From Heligmosomoides polygyrus polygyrus (taxonomy: Eukaryota > Nematoda > Chromadorea > Rhabditida > Heligmosomidae): a stretch of DNA of 64,000 nucleotides. Below, piece by piece: positions 32,164 through 44,200 of the stretch (positions are counted from its first letter, which is position 1; each line of letters starts with the position of its first letter). The notes beneath the pieces are model-generated. The model saw only the letters and a list, made by a program, of their open reading frames with translations. It made no database searches and was not told where the DNA came from. The DNA lies in the NCBI GenBank assembly GCA_947396885.1, contig OX377204.1:96606728-96670727 (forward strand), read 5' to 3'. The position numbers and the translations under genes are program-made.

Positions 32164-33520
32164 CAGAACACTATCTCAACGGTAGGTCGGAGCGACCCAA
32201 GTGTTGTATATGGGCAGAATTGCCTCTCTCTGAGAAACAACAGAATGCAAGTATCTTGCCCGCAGTGCTGCTCTGCGCAGAGTTAGAGACAACGAAAGTT
32301 GGGCTGTTGGCGACGTTAGCCCTCTGCCTGGACGCGTAGGGCGGGCTCAAGTTGACTGGAAACAGCGACGGCGGTCGACAGCTGTGGCGCAGTGGATAGA
32401 GGAGCGGCGTGGAGAGACGGAGTGGTTTGTGGTTCGAACCCCCTCTGGTGCAACATTTTGCACTTCCAAAAAAATATCCGCCACAATCAACCAAAGCACT
32501 CTGTGTAGAATTGCACCGATAAAGGACGCCCGAAAGGAAACCTGGCTCACAAGTACTGTCGTGCTTTCACGACTTCAGATCACTTGAAATTTCACAAACA
32601 AACTTGACCTAAGACGGCAGCGCCTTAAACAACCTCTCTAGGCTATGCTTAGGGGAAGAAACTTTTCCATCTCTGGAGTCGTGTAAGCAGGATAGTGAAC
32701 CTGTGAGTCAAGTTCCCTCTCTGAAGACCTTTTTCGTTACGATCACTCAATATATCTTCCGTCGCAATGACCGTCTCCCCCCTTGGCTTGAAGCGCGTGC
32801 GAAAAGATGTGACATTAGAGTGCCTCGTCTTGTTAGCGACCCTTTCGACTGCGCTCCAAGAATATGGTCCGGTGGATCCAAATCCGGGCTATTCGGGGGC
32901 CAGAACTCATTGGACCAAAACAGGTCCCCATTATCGGTCAGCCAGTTTTGGACTAAATGGCTCGCGTGGGCAGGTACGCCGTCCTACTGGGAGACATATG
33001 GTCTTGTCTCTTTGAGGCTACAGTCACCATCCACAGTTTCACCGCAGTCTGCAGAACTCACAAAGAAACTTTTTTGGGGCCGATTGTCCTTTCTCAAAGA
33101 AACGTCGCGGCATGACATCACCCTCAGTTCTATGGTTACCTTCGCGACAACAGTGAACACTGCTTCTTTCATAAGAAACGAATCTGATTCACCCCGCCAC
33201 TTGAGCCTTTTTCACGACTGCCGCTGCTTTTGACAGGCGTTCCCCGAACGGGTTTTCCTCGCCAGGTTCGCGGAACTTTCCTCGGGCTGCTCAGAAGTAT
33301 TGTACCTGGCCACAACATCGTAAGCGTTGCTTTCGGGTACCCGAAGAATCCAATTGTTTCTCCGAGGCCTTTCTGAGGCGATGACTGGAGGCTTCTGCCT
33401 TTCAAGGACGCAAATTGCGAACTCTGGCGGAACTACGGTATGACGGATAGTTTGAATCTAAGTTTGTGCGAATTTCGCCGTTTAAAAAGGAGAAGGGATA
33501 AAGGACGGCGTTACTCAATC
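32164..33520. other. Unassigned, includes a tRNA-like sequence
   Basis: At 32379-32455 GCTGTGGCGCAGTGGATAGA and TTGTGGTTCGAACCCCCTC form an A/B-box pair, but acceptor and T stems do not pair well, so no tRNA is called. An open + frame 32703-33233 (176 codons) and opposite frames have no domain I recognise. Confidence 0.35.
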
Positions 33521-33635
33521 ACTTTTGGGATGCGCCACGCTTTTAACTTGTGCGATATGCCGCGGAGACAATTTTTATTTATTTTTACATTTTGCTTAAG
33601 CCTGTAGCGGCTGTTATAGAAGATAGATGTTCTTA

Positions 33636-33886
33636 AGCGGCTTTCACACTGCTGTTGCCGCAACCCCGCATCAGCAACACCGGCATAGGTTACGCAACGG
33701 TTGCGCGGGCTCAGCAACATAGAATGATCGCCATCATTTCTTGCTGCTGATGCTCGTCAACAGAGGCATATCACAGGTCTTGTCTCATTAGCTTATCTAC
33801 GCGTTGCGGCTGCATCAAGCATCGGACTCCACCACTTTTTCGTTGCTTGTTGCTGCAACAGCAGCAGCGACAGTGTGAAAGCCGCT
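33636..33886. mobile_element. PIF/Harbinger-like MITE with TTA duplication
   Basis: Ends AGCGGCTTTCACACTGCTGT and GCGACAGTGTGAAAGCCGCT; TTA on both sides (33633-33635 and 33887-33889). Inner GTTGCCGCAACCC facing GTTGCTGCAACAGC. Confidence 0.8.
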
Positions 33887-33924
33887 TTAGATGGATGTTT
33901 GGTGGCGATCAAAACTCTACCGCC

Positions 33925-34245
33925 AAGCAGGACTCGAACCCACACCTTCTGCTTTCCGGACAGCGATGCTACTCCTTACACCACCAGCGCTGTTTGACCA
34001 AACAGAACATCCGCGATATCTTACTAGTAGCAATCACCTATCAGCACTCACCCATGATATTGGGATTAGCCGATCGCTGATATCGGCATGGAACCGGTTA
34101 AGCTGATGGTGTTCGTAGGACCAATTTTTAAATTTTCTGCTCGGTTTCTGTTCGGTGAAACAGCGTTGGTGGTGTAAGGCGTAGCATTGCTGCCCGGAGA
34201 GCAGAAGGTTCGGGTTCGAGTACCGCCTGGAGCAAGAGTTCTGAT
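33925..34245. repeat. Two tRNA-like repeats, inverted
   Basis: Minus unit at 33925-34010 (AGCAGGACTCGAACCC) and plus unit at 34155-34245 (GGTGGTGTAAGGCGTAGCAT, GGGTTCGAGTACCGCCTGG, AGCAAGAGTTCTGATCGCAA). Same family as at 11.5, 44.9 and 46.9 kb. Acceptor ends pair, but the anticodon loop lacks the invariant T33. Confidence 0.6.
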
Positions 34246-34615
34246 CGCAACCAAAATCGTTGTCAACCCGTTGGGATGGCCGGAGAACACTTTCGCTTAG
34301 AAGACGGTTTATTTCCGGCCGCTCGAGGCCAAGACAGACGTTGAATGAATGTCTCATTACTGGAGACTCGCCTTATATAGCCTTTGGGTTACGGTAGCGC
34401 GGGAAACTTTCGCGCGGGGCCCTCTGGCATATGGAATTCGAAAGAACAACAGGCAACGGGCACCGGCGATCAATACTATGCATGGAACGTAGCTACTACA
34501 GCATCATTTGCACAGAACGAAGCACAAGATCACTCGTTGACACCAAGCATCCATCTAAGATTTTTTATTTATTTATTTTTTCTGATCCCGGAGCACCCAG
34601 AATGCCTCCACAACA
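34246..34615. other. Unassigned
   Basis: No frame or repeat that I can name. Confidence 0.25.
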
Positions 34616-35252
34616 CAGGGTGTCTCAAAAAAATGTATACACTGTTTGAAAGGTGGTAACTTTGTTCATAGTAAAGTTATCATGACTGAAGAAGTTAAGG
34701 GCTCATATGAAAGCATAAAATATGACGGTATGGAATGCGCCATGCACTCGTCTGAAAATTTCCATTTTACACTCGACTGATTGTGTTTCGCTTGAATATA
34801 TCTTATAATTTCTTGACAAAGTGGCCGTTTCAATTGATTTGTGTTTACTTTAGAGTTCAAAACTTAATTACACATTATAGCTTGCGAAAAATGGAGAGTA
34901 TTCTAGAAAATAAAGGTACTATGTGAAGGGTTGTAAAATTGCTGTTAATAAAGCATTTGGAGATATTTGAGACTAGCATGAAAGCGCAGGGCAACGGCGT
35001 GCAAATAGTCAAGATTGCGCCATGCTCCTGCCTGAAACCTTGCATTCCCGACTCGATTGATTGTGCATGGGCTGAATGCCTGTTACAGTCTTGTTGCTAC
35101 TTGGTCACATTAGCCTGTGCTGTGCTTCTTTTAACATTTTGAACTTGACAACCTCGTGAAAGACACGTTACATGCGGTTCTTCAGTACCTTTACTATGAA
35201 CAAGGTATCACCTTTCAAACAGTGTATACATTTTTTCGAGACACCCTGTACA
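34616..35252. mobile_element. DNA element with about 60-bp terminal inverted repeats
   Basis: Left end CAGGGTGTCTCAAAAAAATG, ATACACTGTTTGAAAGGTGG; right end CACCTTTCAAACAGTGTATA, CATTTTTTCGAGACACCCTG. About 637 bp, no transposase frame. A related end (AGGGTGTCTCAAAATGATTC) is at 37199. TA follows the right end only. Confidence 0.75.
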
Positions 35253-35510
35253 CCGTCGAAGTAGAATGCTTGGCGTATTCCAAGAAGAGACCGACTAGTG
35301 CCGTTCTTCAGCCTCTTATTCTTCGTTTTGTTCATCGAGCCATTGTAGCACTAAGATCTTGGCCTGGAATCGTCAGGTGTCTTCCAGCCAGATGACAGTA
35401 AAAAGCTTACCCCCTCCCCCCCCCCCGCCTTTACAGACCCTTTTAGGGCAATATTTTAAAAATTTCGCTATTATCTAGAATTACTATTTATGTAGACATT
35501 TTAAATCTTT

Positions 35511-35792
35511 TTAGAAACCTTTTTCGGTGTGCGTTTTGAGCAAGATCCCCCACCCCCCCCCCACTTCATTTCTGATCCACCAGAGAGATGTTACTTTAAT
35601 AGGTGCATTTGAAGATAGTGGCGAAACGAATCTATTTCGAATTTTTCGTTTGATATATTTGCACCCACCCAGCTCTGCGAGTGTTTGTCCATTACCGTTC
35701 CGAATGGTCGATTCGGGAAAGGTTTCGCCAAACAAACATTTACCAGCTCCGTCTTCGACAGATGTTGTGCATACACTCTTAATATGGGCCAT
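35511..35792 (-). CDS. Unrecognised open frame, possible exon or decayed repeat
   Basis: 93 codons, minus strand, starting MAHIKSVCTTSVEDG and containing GGCKYIKRKIRNRFVSPLSS and APIKVTSLWWIRNE. Composition is protein-like and not explained by the repeats around it, but I recognise no domain. It ends in a stretch over a run of G (poly-C at about 35550 on the + strand), so the 3' part may be spurious. It could be an exon of a minus-strand gene, a retrocopy or chance. Confidence 0.25.
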   Translation of the reverse strand: MAHIKSVCTTSVEDGAGKCLFGETFPESTIRNGNGQTLAELGGCKYIKRKIRNRFVSPLSSNAPIKVTSLWWIRNEVGGGWGILLKTHTEKGF

Positions 35793-36027
35793 GGAAAGTT
35801 TCCTGCTCTGGGGCTATTTTGAATTTTTTTTGTAGGTGGACAGCCACTCAAATACAAGTAAAGACCAAAAGTTTCAAATGAATTAAAAGCGTAGTCAAGG
35901 AAAACAGATGGTTCAACATCACAAAACTCATAGAATCCTAAAAATCTAAAAGGTTGCAAAATCTTTGTAAGAATTTTTAAAAAATGGATTTGTATTTACT
36001 ATCCTTTCCTAGAATGTCGGACGCGTC
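35793..36027. other. AT-rich, nothing assigned
   Basis: No signal seen. Confidence 0.3.
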
Positions 36028-36215
36028 ATAGCACAGTTAGAGGCTGCGCGGTTGTCGAGTGCACTCCAAATCGAGGCTTTTAGTTGGTTCGGGTCCCGCC
36101 CAGGCCAACGAAGCCTTCTATCCCTCCAGGGTTCATGAATTAGTGCCGGACTCTTTTGGGAAGGACAAAACGCCGATTTTTCTATCTACTGGCAACCGCT
36201 AGTCATTGTTCGAAT
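36028..36215 (+). mobile_element. SINE-A copy, diverged, 3'-truncated
   Basis: CATAGCACAGTTAGAGGCTG, GGTTCGGGTCCCGCCCAGGC, CCTTCTATCCCTCCAGGG and CTGGCAACCGCTAGTCATTG. Confidence 0.7.
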
Positions 36216-36586
36216 AAAAATAATAAAAAATAGAAATAAATAAACAACACTACTAAGAAATATAAATATATTTAACAAAATAAACAAATAATAAATAAAA
36301 TACGTTCGCATTTAAATTCGAAGCAATTCCTTCAACTTCTTATTTTCCCTCAGTTCCTCCTATAATTTATTTTTAGCCGATTTTTTTCACAGATTTTGCT
36401 GGATTTTTTTCTAAAACGCATTTCCATCTTTGTAGAAATGTAGCTTAAACAGTTAACTAATTTTAGTATGTGTTACTGATTTTTCTACTTTCTTATTTCT
36501 CGTTTTTATTTTTTATTTTTCTCATTGTGCTATCCGCAATTCACAGTGTCCATATTGTGTTACCTTGTGCACACTATATTTTGCAA

Positions 36587-36598
36587 ATAAATAAATAA

Positions 36599-36642
<44 letters not shown>

Positions 36643-37015
36643 ACTTTCATTTTTATGCAGTACATTTTCTACTCTGGCTTGTACATAGAGAGATTTTCTG
36701 TCTATTTTACGAAATTGCAGCTTGCCTCATCCTATTTATTTTCTCACTTATTTATTTATTTGTTGACTTGTTTATTATCTATTATTGATTGTTTTATACA
36801 ATACATTTATTACGCTCTTTTTTACACAGTAAGGTGTTATTTATTTATTTTACAACATTTCTGCTTTTTTATTGTTTTTTCGTGGAGTCTTTTACTTATT
36901 TTATATTTATTGTTCGTCTTTTATTTTTAATGCAATACATTTTCTACGCACTAATTTACACATTGAGGTTTTTTTATTTATCTCAAAATTTAACAATTTG
37001 CAGTAAATAAATAAG

Positions 37016-37058
<43 letters not shown>

Positions 37059-37065
37059 ATAGTCT
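36587..37065. repeat. TTTA-linked tandem array, part 3
   Basis: (TAAA)n at both ends and three cores: ATGCAGTACATTTTCTACTC (36655), ATACAATACATTTATTACGC (36794) and ATGCAATACATTTTCTACGC (36930). Same core as 13.7-15.4 kb. Confidence 0.7.
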
Positions 37066-37249
37066 CTACCGTGTACAAAATCCCACACAAGTTGAGTGCG
37101 TGGCGCATCCTAAAAGAGATTGACTAACGCTGACTTTATCCTATATCCTTACTGTCGAACGTAGGTGTGGTTTGACTCGTCAGCACGAGTTATTGTGTAG
37201 GGTGTCTCAAAATGATTCTTGCAAAATTGAGTTTCAAAATGTAACAATA

Positions 37250-37300
<51 letters not shown>

Positions 37301-37532
37301 ACAGTTTCTACGGAATCCCACACAAGTTAAATGCGTGGCGCATCCCAAAAGACACCCCAAATAAGAACTCGTATTGAGAAAAAATAAAAATTAAAAATTA
37401 AATGTGTGGCGCAACCCGGTTGGGTTGCCTGCGATCTATCGTCCCTCTTTTTGGCTCAGTGTAAAGGTTGAGTACAAGGCTATTACACACTTTAAAGACC
37501 ATAAATAAAAAATAGGTAAATAAATAAACAAA

Positions 37533-37567
<35 letters not shown>

Positions 37568-37773
37568 ATAGTCTTTCCGGCATCTCGCACAAGTTAAATG
37601 CGTGGCGCATCCTAAAAACACCTCAAATAGTAACTCGTACTAAAAAAAAGCAAAAAAATTAAATGTGTGGCGCAACCCGGTTGGGTTGCCTGTGATCTAT
37701 CGTCTCCCTTTTTGGCTCAGTGTAGAGGTTGAGTAAAAGGCTATTATACAATTTGAAGACCATAAAAAATAAG

Positions 37774-37840
<67 letters not shown>

Positions 37841-38110
37841 ATAGTCTTTCCGGCATCTTGCACAAGTTAAATGCGTGGCGCAACCCAAAAGACACCCCAA
37901 ATAATATCTCGTACTGAGAAAAAATTTAAAAAATACAAAAAAAACAAAATGTGCGGCGCAACTCTGTTGGGTTGGTTGTGATCTGTCGTCACTATTTTTG
38001 TGCCCAATGGTAGAGATTGAATGCAAAAGGCTATTACACCATTTAAATGCCATAAATAAATAGGTAAATAAATAAATAAATAAATAGGTAAATAAACAAA
38101 TAAATAAAAG
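37066..38110. repeat. Tandem array of about 270-bp units with (TAAA)n
   Basis: Units begin near 37300, 37570 and 37845 (plus a partial at 37066). Each has CACAAGTTAAATGCGTGGCG, AATTAAATGTGTGGCGCAAC, CGGTTGGGTTGCCTG, TTTTTGGCTCAGTGTA and a TAAA run of variable length. The ATGCGTGGCGCATCC part equals the SINE-A 3' end. It stops 30 bp before the first recovered SulP exon. Confidence 0.8.
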
Positions 38111-38139
38111 TCCTTGATGTCAGTCTACCATTGTTTCAG

Positions 38140-38213
38140 TTACAAGTGGAAAACGGACCTCCATGGCGATCTCATTGCTGGGCTCACTGTCGGTATCATG
38201 CACGTCCCACAAG
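38140..38213 (+). CDS. SulP exon 1 of those recovered
   Basis: Acceptor TTGTTTCAG ends at 38139; donor GTAAGC at 38214. Encodes [20 protein letters not shown] and HVPQ, the first membrane segment. The first T completes a codon from an unseen exon. Confidence 0.9.
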
Positions 38214-41200
38214 GTAAGCGACGCAGGCTCGAATACTCTCCACCCTTTCCACTTGTCCAAGATGGCCCCCTCTTTCAGGTATGGCCTACGCCAGTCTGGC
38301 CGGTGTGCCACCGGTCTACGGCATGTACTCCTCCTTCTTCGCCTCGACCATCTACATGTTCTTCGGCACCGCTCGACATGTCTCCATAGGTAGGGGCTCA
38401 GTAACAGACACCACCCCCACCTAATAGGAATCTAGGACAGTGCTTGCAGGTGTCTTCGCCGTGGCGTCGTTGATGGTCGGAGCGTGTCGTATGCGGCTTG
38501 CTCCTGATCCTGAAGATCTTCTGGGCAACTCCACCGCTCCACTCGGACACATCACCCCTCTGGAGCTCACCAGCGCGCTCACACTTGTCGTCGGAGTAGT
38601 ACAGGTAGGGGAGGAAGTGGTAGCGCAGTCGGAGGATGCGCCTGCTGTCGTGTGCACTCCACGTTGAGGTTCTTGGTTCGGATTCCGTCCAGACCAACCA
38701 GCCGTTCGGAGTGGGCTCAACAGTTTGCGCCTTCTCCAACTGCGCTACGAAGGCCTTACTTTCTAAGTGAACGCAGCGACTTCAGATTCTGTTCGGTGTG
38801 TTGCGTCTCGGGTTCCTTACCACGTACCTGTCCGATCCACTGGTGTCCGGCTTCACAACCGGTTCAGCCGCTCATGTCATGGTCTCTCAGCTGAACAAGG
38901 TCATCGGTGTGAAACTTCCGAGACACGAAGGAATGGGGATGCTTCCAAAGGCGAGTTTTATCGAGGAATAAAACGAACAATGATTCTTTCGTTTTTCGAT
39001 TAAGAAAGTTTCTCGACTTGGGGATCAGCCAATTGAAAAACGAAAATTAGTTATCGTTTTTCAAATGGTTGCACCTTTAGGTCCGCAGAATGTACTAGGA
39101 GACTTGTTTAGAATTTTTGGTTCATGTCGCGAATATGGGCAGCATTGGAAGGTGGTGGCGCTCCAGTCAATCACAACCAAGCAGGACACCGGCCGAAGAC
39201 ACGGGAGAGCCAACATGCTGACACATTCTCTTTGAATGGCATGCCAATGTTGATGCGATCCGACTGGCTGGCGCGTTCCATCTCCGAATGCTGCCTATAT
39301 TCGCGACATGTATCGAATTTTTAAATTCGTCTGCTTGGCCAAGATTATGAGCAGATTCTTCTGAGATATACAATCTTCTAATCGAACTGGACACTATTCA
39401 AACCAAATTGGACACTCATCTAACCAAGCATGACCTTTGAAATCGAACTGAACATCTTCAAAATCAAAACGAGCTTCTTTGAGATAAAATCAGATATCTT
39501 TATAAGGTTAAAATAATTTTTTTGACCAGGAAAATAGAGTACAGCTTCGATAATTTTTAATTCGCCTCCCTAAAAAGTAAACATACTAAATTTTAGAAAA
39601 ATTTCATTATTTCAAGGCGAAAATAGTGGTTCGAATTACAGAGCAGGAATGCAGCGATTTTTGAGTGCACGCCATGCATTCACGTCTCTCGCTGAGAGTT
39701 TTCTTTGATTGACAGCAGCATACTTGAGACAGCAAAGTGAACACACAGTGTGTTTTCATTGCAGTGATTGATAAGTGTGTAACTCTACGTAAACAGCATT
39801 TTTACTATCAATCGAATAAAAATCGCGACGTCTTGGACGAGTGCATGGCGCAATAATTTCCTTTGGTACCAAAAATTGCAGACTTTCTCCTTTTAAAAAA
39901 GCTGTAAACCATCGTTTTTTTTAATAAAACTTCAAGCAGTGTGTTTACTTGATGAATAGATGAATTAAAACTGCAAAAAAATCGTTCTAAAATTTTTCCT
40001 GGCCAAAAAATTATTCAAAAAATGGCCAAAAAGATTCAAAAAATTACTAAATTAAATTAATTGTTTTTACTTTTTTGGAGAGTTTTTAGTCTAATGTAGA
40101 AAAAAATTCATTTTGATTTGGAAGAGTTTAGTTTGATTTCAAAAGCCTTAGAAGAGTGTCCAGTTTGACGTGAAAATGGTATATTTGCCTCGCCCAAAAA
40201 TACTCTCACCTGGTAAGCTTACCGTACATCATCGTTTCTCAAGCTCCAATACGTGCCTTTCCAGATGGTTCGAGATCTCATCTATACGATTCCGTCGACG
40301 AATGTGACCGCGCTGGTGATATCAGTCTGTGGCATTCTGTTCCTTGACCTCGGCAGAACCTACCTCAACCCCCGAGTGAAGCGCTTCTCGCCGATTCCGC
40401 CACCTCTGGAGCTTATTCTGGTTAGTTTGAGTCCACAAAAATGCTAGGATCGCCAATTAGACCCTTCAGGAATGAAATCCACTGCGCAAATATTAGGTCG
40501 AGCCGAAAGCTTCCATTGTTTAAGTGCTCTTAATATTCACACCGTTAACTAGGCCTTATATTCCAGGATTTAAAAGGATAAAAGGATAAAGGAGGGCGTT
40601 ACTCAATCCCTCTTGGGATGCGCCACGCATTCTGCTTCTACGGGATGTCACGGAGGGGATTTGAATGCGTATTTGGCCATACAATGACTTGCGGTGGCCA
40701 GCCGATGAACAAGTCAGCGCTTCATCCTTTCCAGACAGGTCTGGTACCAATTCACCGACCCCGGAGGGATGGAAGGCTTGGTTGGCCTGGGCGGGAAATC
40801 CGAACTAGGAGCCTGGTATCGGGTGCACGCGACAGTCGCGCCTCCTCTGACTGCGCCACACACGCCCTTATTCCAGGATTTAGCAAGAGATTTTAGACCA
40901 CAACGCACGTAGTTTTAAATCACTTTTATCAGCTGTACCGTTGATCATCGAGTTGCTCGAGCGGGCGCCAGCTGCGTCTCCATTCGTCCCTGTCGCGTGC
41001 CAGAGTGGTCCAATGGATCCTCCTCGCTCGAGGCACACGAAGAGCGTCATGGCGGTCGTTCAGGGCTTTCACGAAGAAGTCCGACCAACGCGTTAGTGGG
41101 CGTCCCGGTGTTCTCTTGACATCCCGCGGAATCCAGTCGGCGACGGCTCTCGTCCAGCGGGTGTCTACGAATCGCATTACGTGGCCGGCCCACCTAATTT

Positions 41201-44200
41201 TCGACGACTTGGCCCATGCGACAGCGTCTCTGATCTTCGAGCGTCGGCGAAGCTCGGAACTCCGGAGGCCTTCTCTCACTTGCGTGAGTCGTTTCACTCC
41301 GAGCATCGTCCTCTCGATTCCACGCTGCGCGACGCTGATCGCGTGTTCATCCTGCTTTCGTATAGCCCAGGTCTCTGAGGCATATGTTAGGGCAGGAAGA
41401 ACAGTGGAGTCGATTAGGTGGTCACGGAGTCGGGCGTTCTTCGTTTTCTTCGCGACTTCTTCGACGCTCTTGAAAGCTCCCCAAGCCGCTCGTTTCCTCC
41501 TGCTCAGCTCCGGCGCTAGGCCATATTGACTTCGCGACCCAGATACACGTAGCTGGGGCATTCGGAGATGTTCGTTCCGTTGAGCGAGAATGGGGCATCA
41601 GAAACTTGTCATGAACATCGTCTTCGTAGGATTCAGCTGCAGTCCAACGTTCCCACATACACGATCGAAGTCGGCCAGCATTCGCTCCGGTTGACTGATG
41701 CTCGGTGTAATGAACACGATGTCGTCAGCGAAGCGAAGATGGTGCAGCTGCCGGCCGTCGACCTTCACTCCCCATTCCCATTCTGACGTTTTCGAGGGTG
41801 GCGCTGAAGAGCTTCGGGTATGTGGTATCCCCCTGCCGAACGAACCCCTCTCTTCACGTCGATGACGACGTCGTTGTAGAATGGTGAGATCTTGGTCGTG
41901 AATCCACTGTACAGCTCTCGAAGGACTCTGATGTACTGAGTAGGAACGCCCTGAGTGAGCAGGGCTTCGAGGACCGCTTCAGTCTCGACGGAGTCGAATG
42001 CCTTCTTCAGGTCAATGAACGTAAGGCACAGCGGCAGCTTGTACTCTCGCGACACTTCGATGAGCTTCGTAATGGTGTGTATGTGGTCGATCGTGCTGAA
42101 TCCTCTCCGAAATCCTGCTTGTTCGCGTGGCTGTCCTTCGTCCAGCGTTCTACTAATCCTATTCAGGATGACTCGAGTGAACAGCTTGTAGACTACGGAC
42201 AACATGCAGATCGGGCGATAGTTGCCAACGTCGTGCACGTCTCCCTTCTTGTACAGCAAGACGGTCTTGCTGGTCTTCCACTGAGATGGAACCTTGCATT
42301 CGGACAGGTAGCGTGTGAAGAGCCGCGCCAGGGTGTTGATGAGCGCTGGCGGGAGGTTCTTCAGGTGTTCAGCTCTGATCCTGTCAGAACCGGGTGCTGT
42401 ACGTTTCTTCACCGACGAGATGGCGTGTCGGATCTCGGAAGGGAGAACAGAGGGGACGACATATCCATCCTGCGGAAGATGGCATGGGGGCAGGTGGACG
42501 TGGCTATCGAAGAGATCGGAGTAGAAGTCGTGGATGACCTTCTCCATGGTTCTTCTGGAAGAGGTGACGGTTCCGCCAGGACGTCGGAGAGCGGTCATCT
42601 TGGTCTTGAAGTTGCCGAAGTTCCGGCGGGCATTGAAAGTAATTCAAAGTCAGCTTTTCAATTGAGCTAAGAGGTCCTTATTGACATTTGTTAGAGCCGA
42701 AAATTGCTGTTGATATTTGATTTCGTTGAATTCAGATCATTTCAGGTAATCATCGGTGTGATCGTGTCTGTGAGCATGAATCTGCACGAGAACTACAAGA
42801 TCTCAATAGTGAACACCATTCCTAGAGGGTTCGTTTATTTGCGATCGTTGAAGAAGAGAGATTAAGGTCTTACGGGTACTGGTCGCGAATGTGGCCTACA
42901 TGGGGTGTGGGAACCGCCAGCCAATCACAACCGTTCAAAGCACCGCGCAGACACGCTTCATCTAGGCGATGTATCCGCGCGATGATGTTCTCTGATTGGC
43001 CATTTCCGGCTGTACACCATGCTGTCCACATTAGCGACCACGTCGTATCGTACAACGTCTCGAGCTACCGTAGTAACACACCTTCCTACAGATTCCCGAT
43101 GCCATCGCTTCCAAACGCCACCCTAATACCGCATCTGATCCCGGACGGTGTAGCGATTGCCGTCATCTGCTACATGTTCGTGATGTCGATGGGTAAGCTG
43201 TTCGCGAAGAAACACAAGTACCGAACGGACGCCACTCAGGTCTGTACGAGCAAAAGCGCGCTTGGCGCGATAACGCGTAGAGAATCGATAACGATCAATA
43301 TGTTTTCAAGGAATTCTACGCGGTCGGCATCATGTCTGTTCTGTCATCATTCTTCCCCGTCTACCCAGTCGGTGCTTCGCTCAGTCGCTCTTCCGTGTGT
43401 GAAATGTCCGGTGCTAATACTCAGGTGAGATCATTGATTTATTGATTTTTATCGTTAACTATCAAAAAACTTGAAAACAATTAAAAAATTAATTTGCAAA
43501 AATTCAAAAATATGTATCAGAGATCGACGTTTTACTTTTTCAGCTCTACACAGTGTTCTCGTCAACACTGCTTCTTACTGTGATCTTCAGCCTCGGCCCA
43601 TTCTTGGAACCTTTGCCTATGGTGAGCGGCTGAAATCGTTAGCGGTACTAGTCGTTAATATGGCCTACATGGGAGGCAGGCAGGCACCAGCCAACCACGG
43701 TTCGGCCAATCAGATCACCGGCGAGTTCACACGACCGTTCAAAGCGGCGGTCTTTTTAGTCCGGTGTGCGTTATTCCCTTTCCCATGTAGGCCACATTAA
43801 CGACAAGCACCAAGATTAGCTTAAAAATCAATTTTTAAACGCAAACGCGCTGCTTCCAGTGTATTCTGGCGTGTATCGTCATAGTCAGCCTGAAGAGCCT
43901 GTTTCTTCAAGTGAAGGAGCTGCCACGTTACTGGCGCATCAGCAAGTATGACTTTGTAAGTGGACAGTTTTATAATAATTTCAAATTTTAATCAAATTTT
44001 TAGTATTTTATTCGAGATCCTAAACATTTTTTAGGCGATTTGGCTGACGGCCTGTCTGACGACTATTCTGACGGACGTCACTAAAGGACTTCTGATCTCG
44101 GTGGCATTTGCGCTATTCACTATTGTGCTCAGAGAGCAGTGGTGGGTCAATTTCTGCTGTTTTCTCCTAGCCCTCACTTGGTAGCGCAGTCGGTTAGGGG

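Noticed and set aside
32379..32455. Possible tRNA with A and B boxes
   Set aside because: Acceptor and T stems do not pair.
32703..33405. 176-codon frame as a possible gene
   Set aside because: No domain, no splice context, and opposite-strand frames are equally open.
34246..34560. Possible LTR end (TATATAG-containing GC/AT mix)
   Set aside because: No second LTR, no TG...CA ends and no retroviral-type coding sequence nearby.
36655..37895. Hydrophobic frames such as [14 protein letters not shown] that look like membrane proteins
   Set aside because: They are translations of (TTTA)n/(TAAA)n microsatellites.
41005..41529. 174-codon plus-strand frame
   Set aside because: Antisense shadow of the RTE reverse transcriptase C-terminal region.
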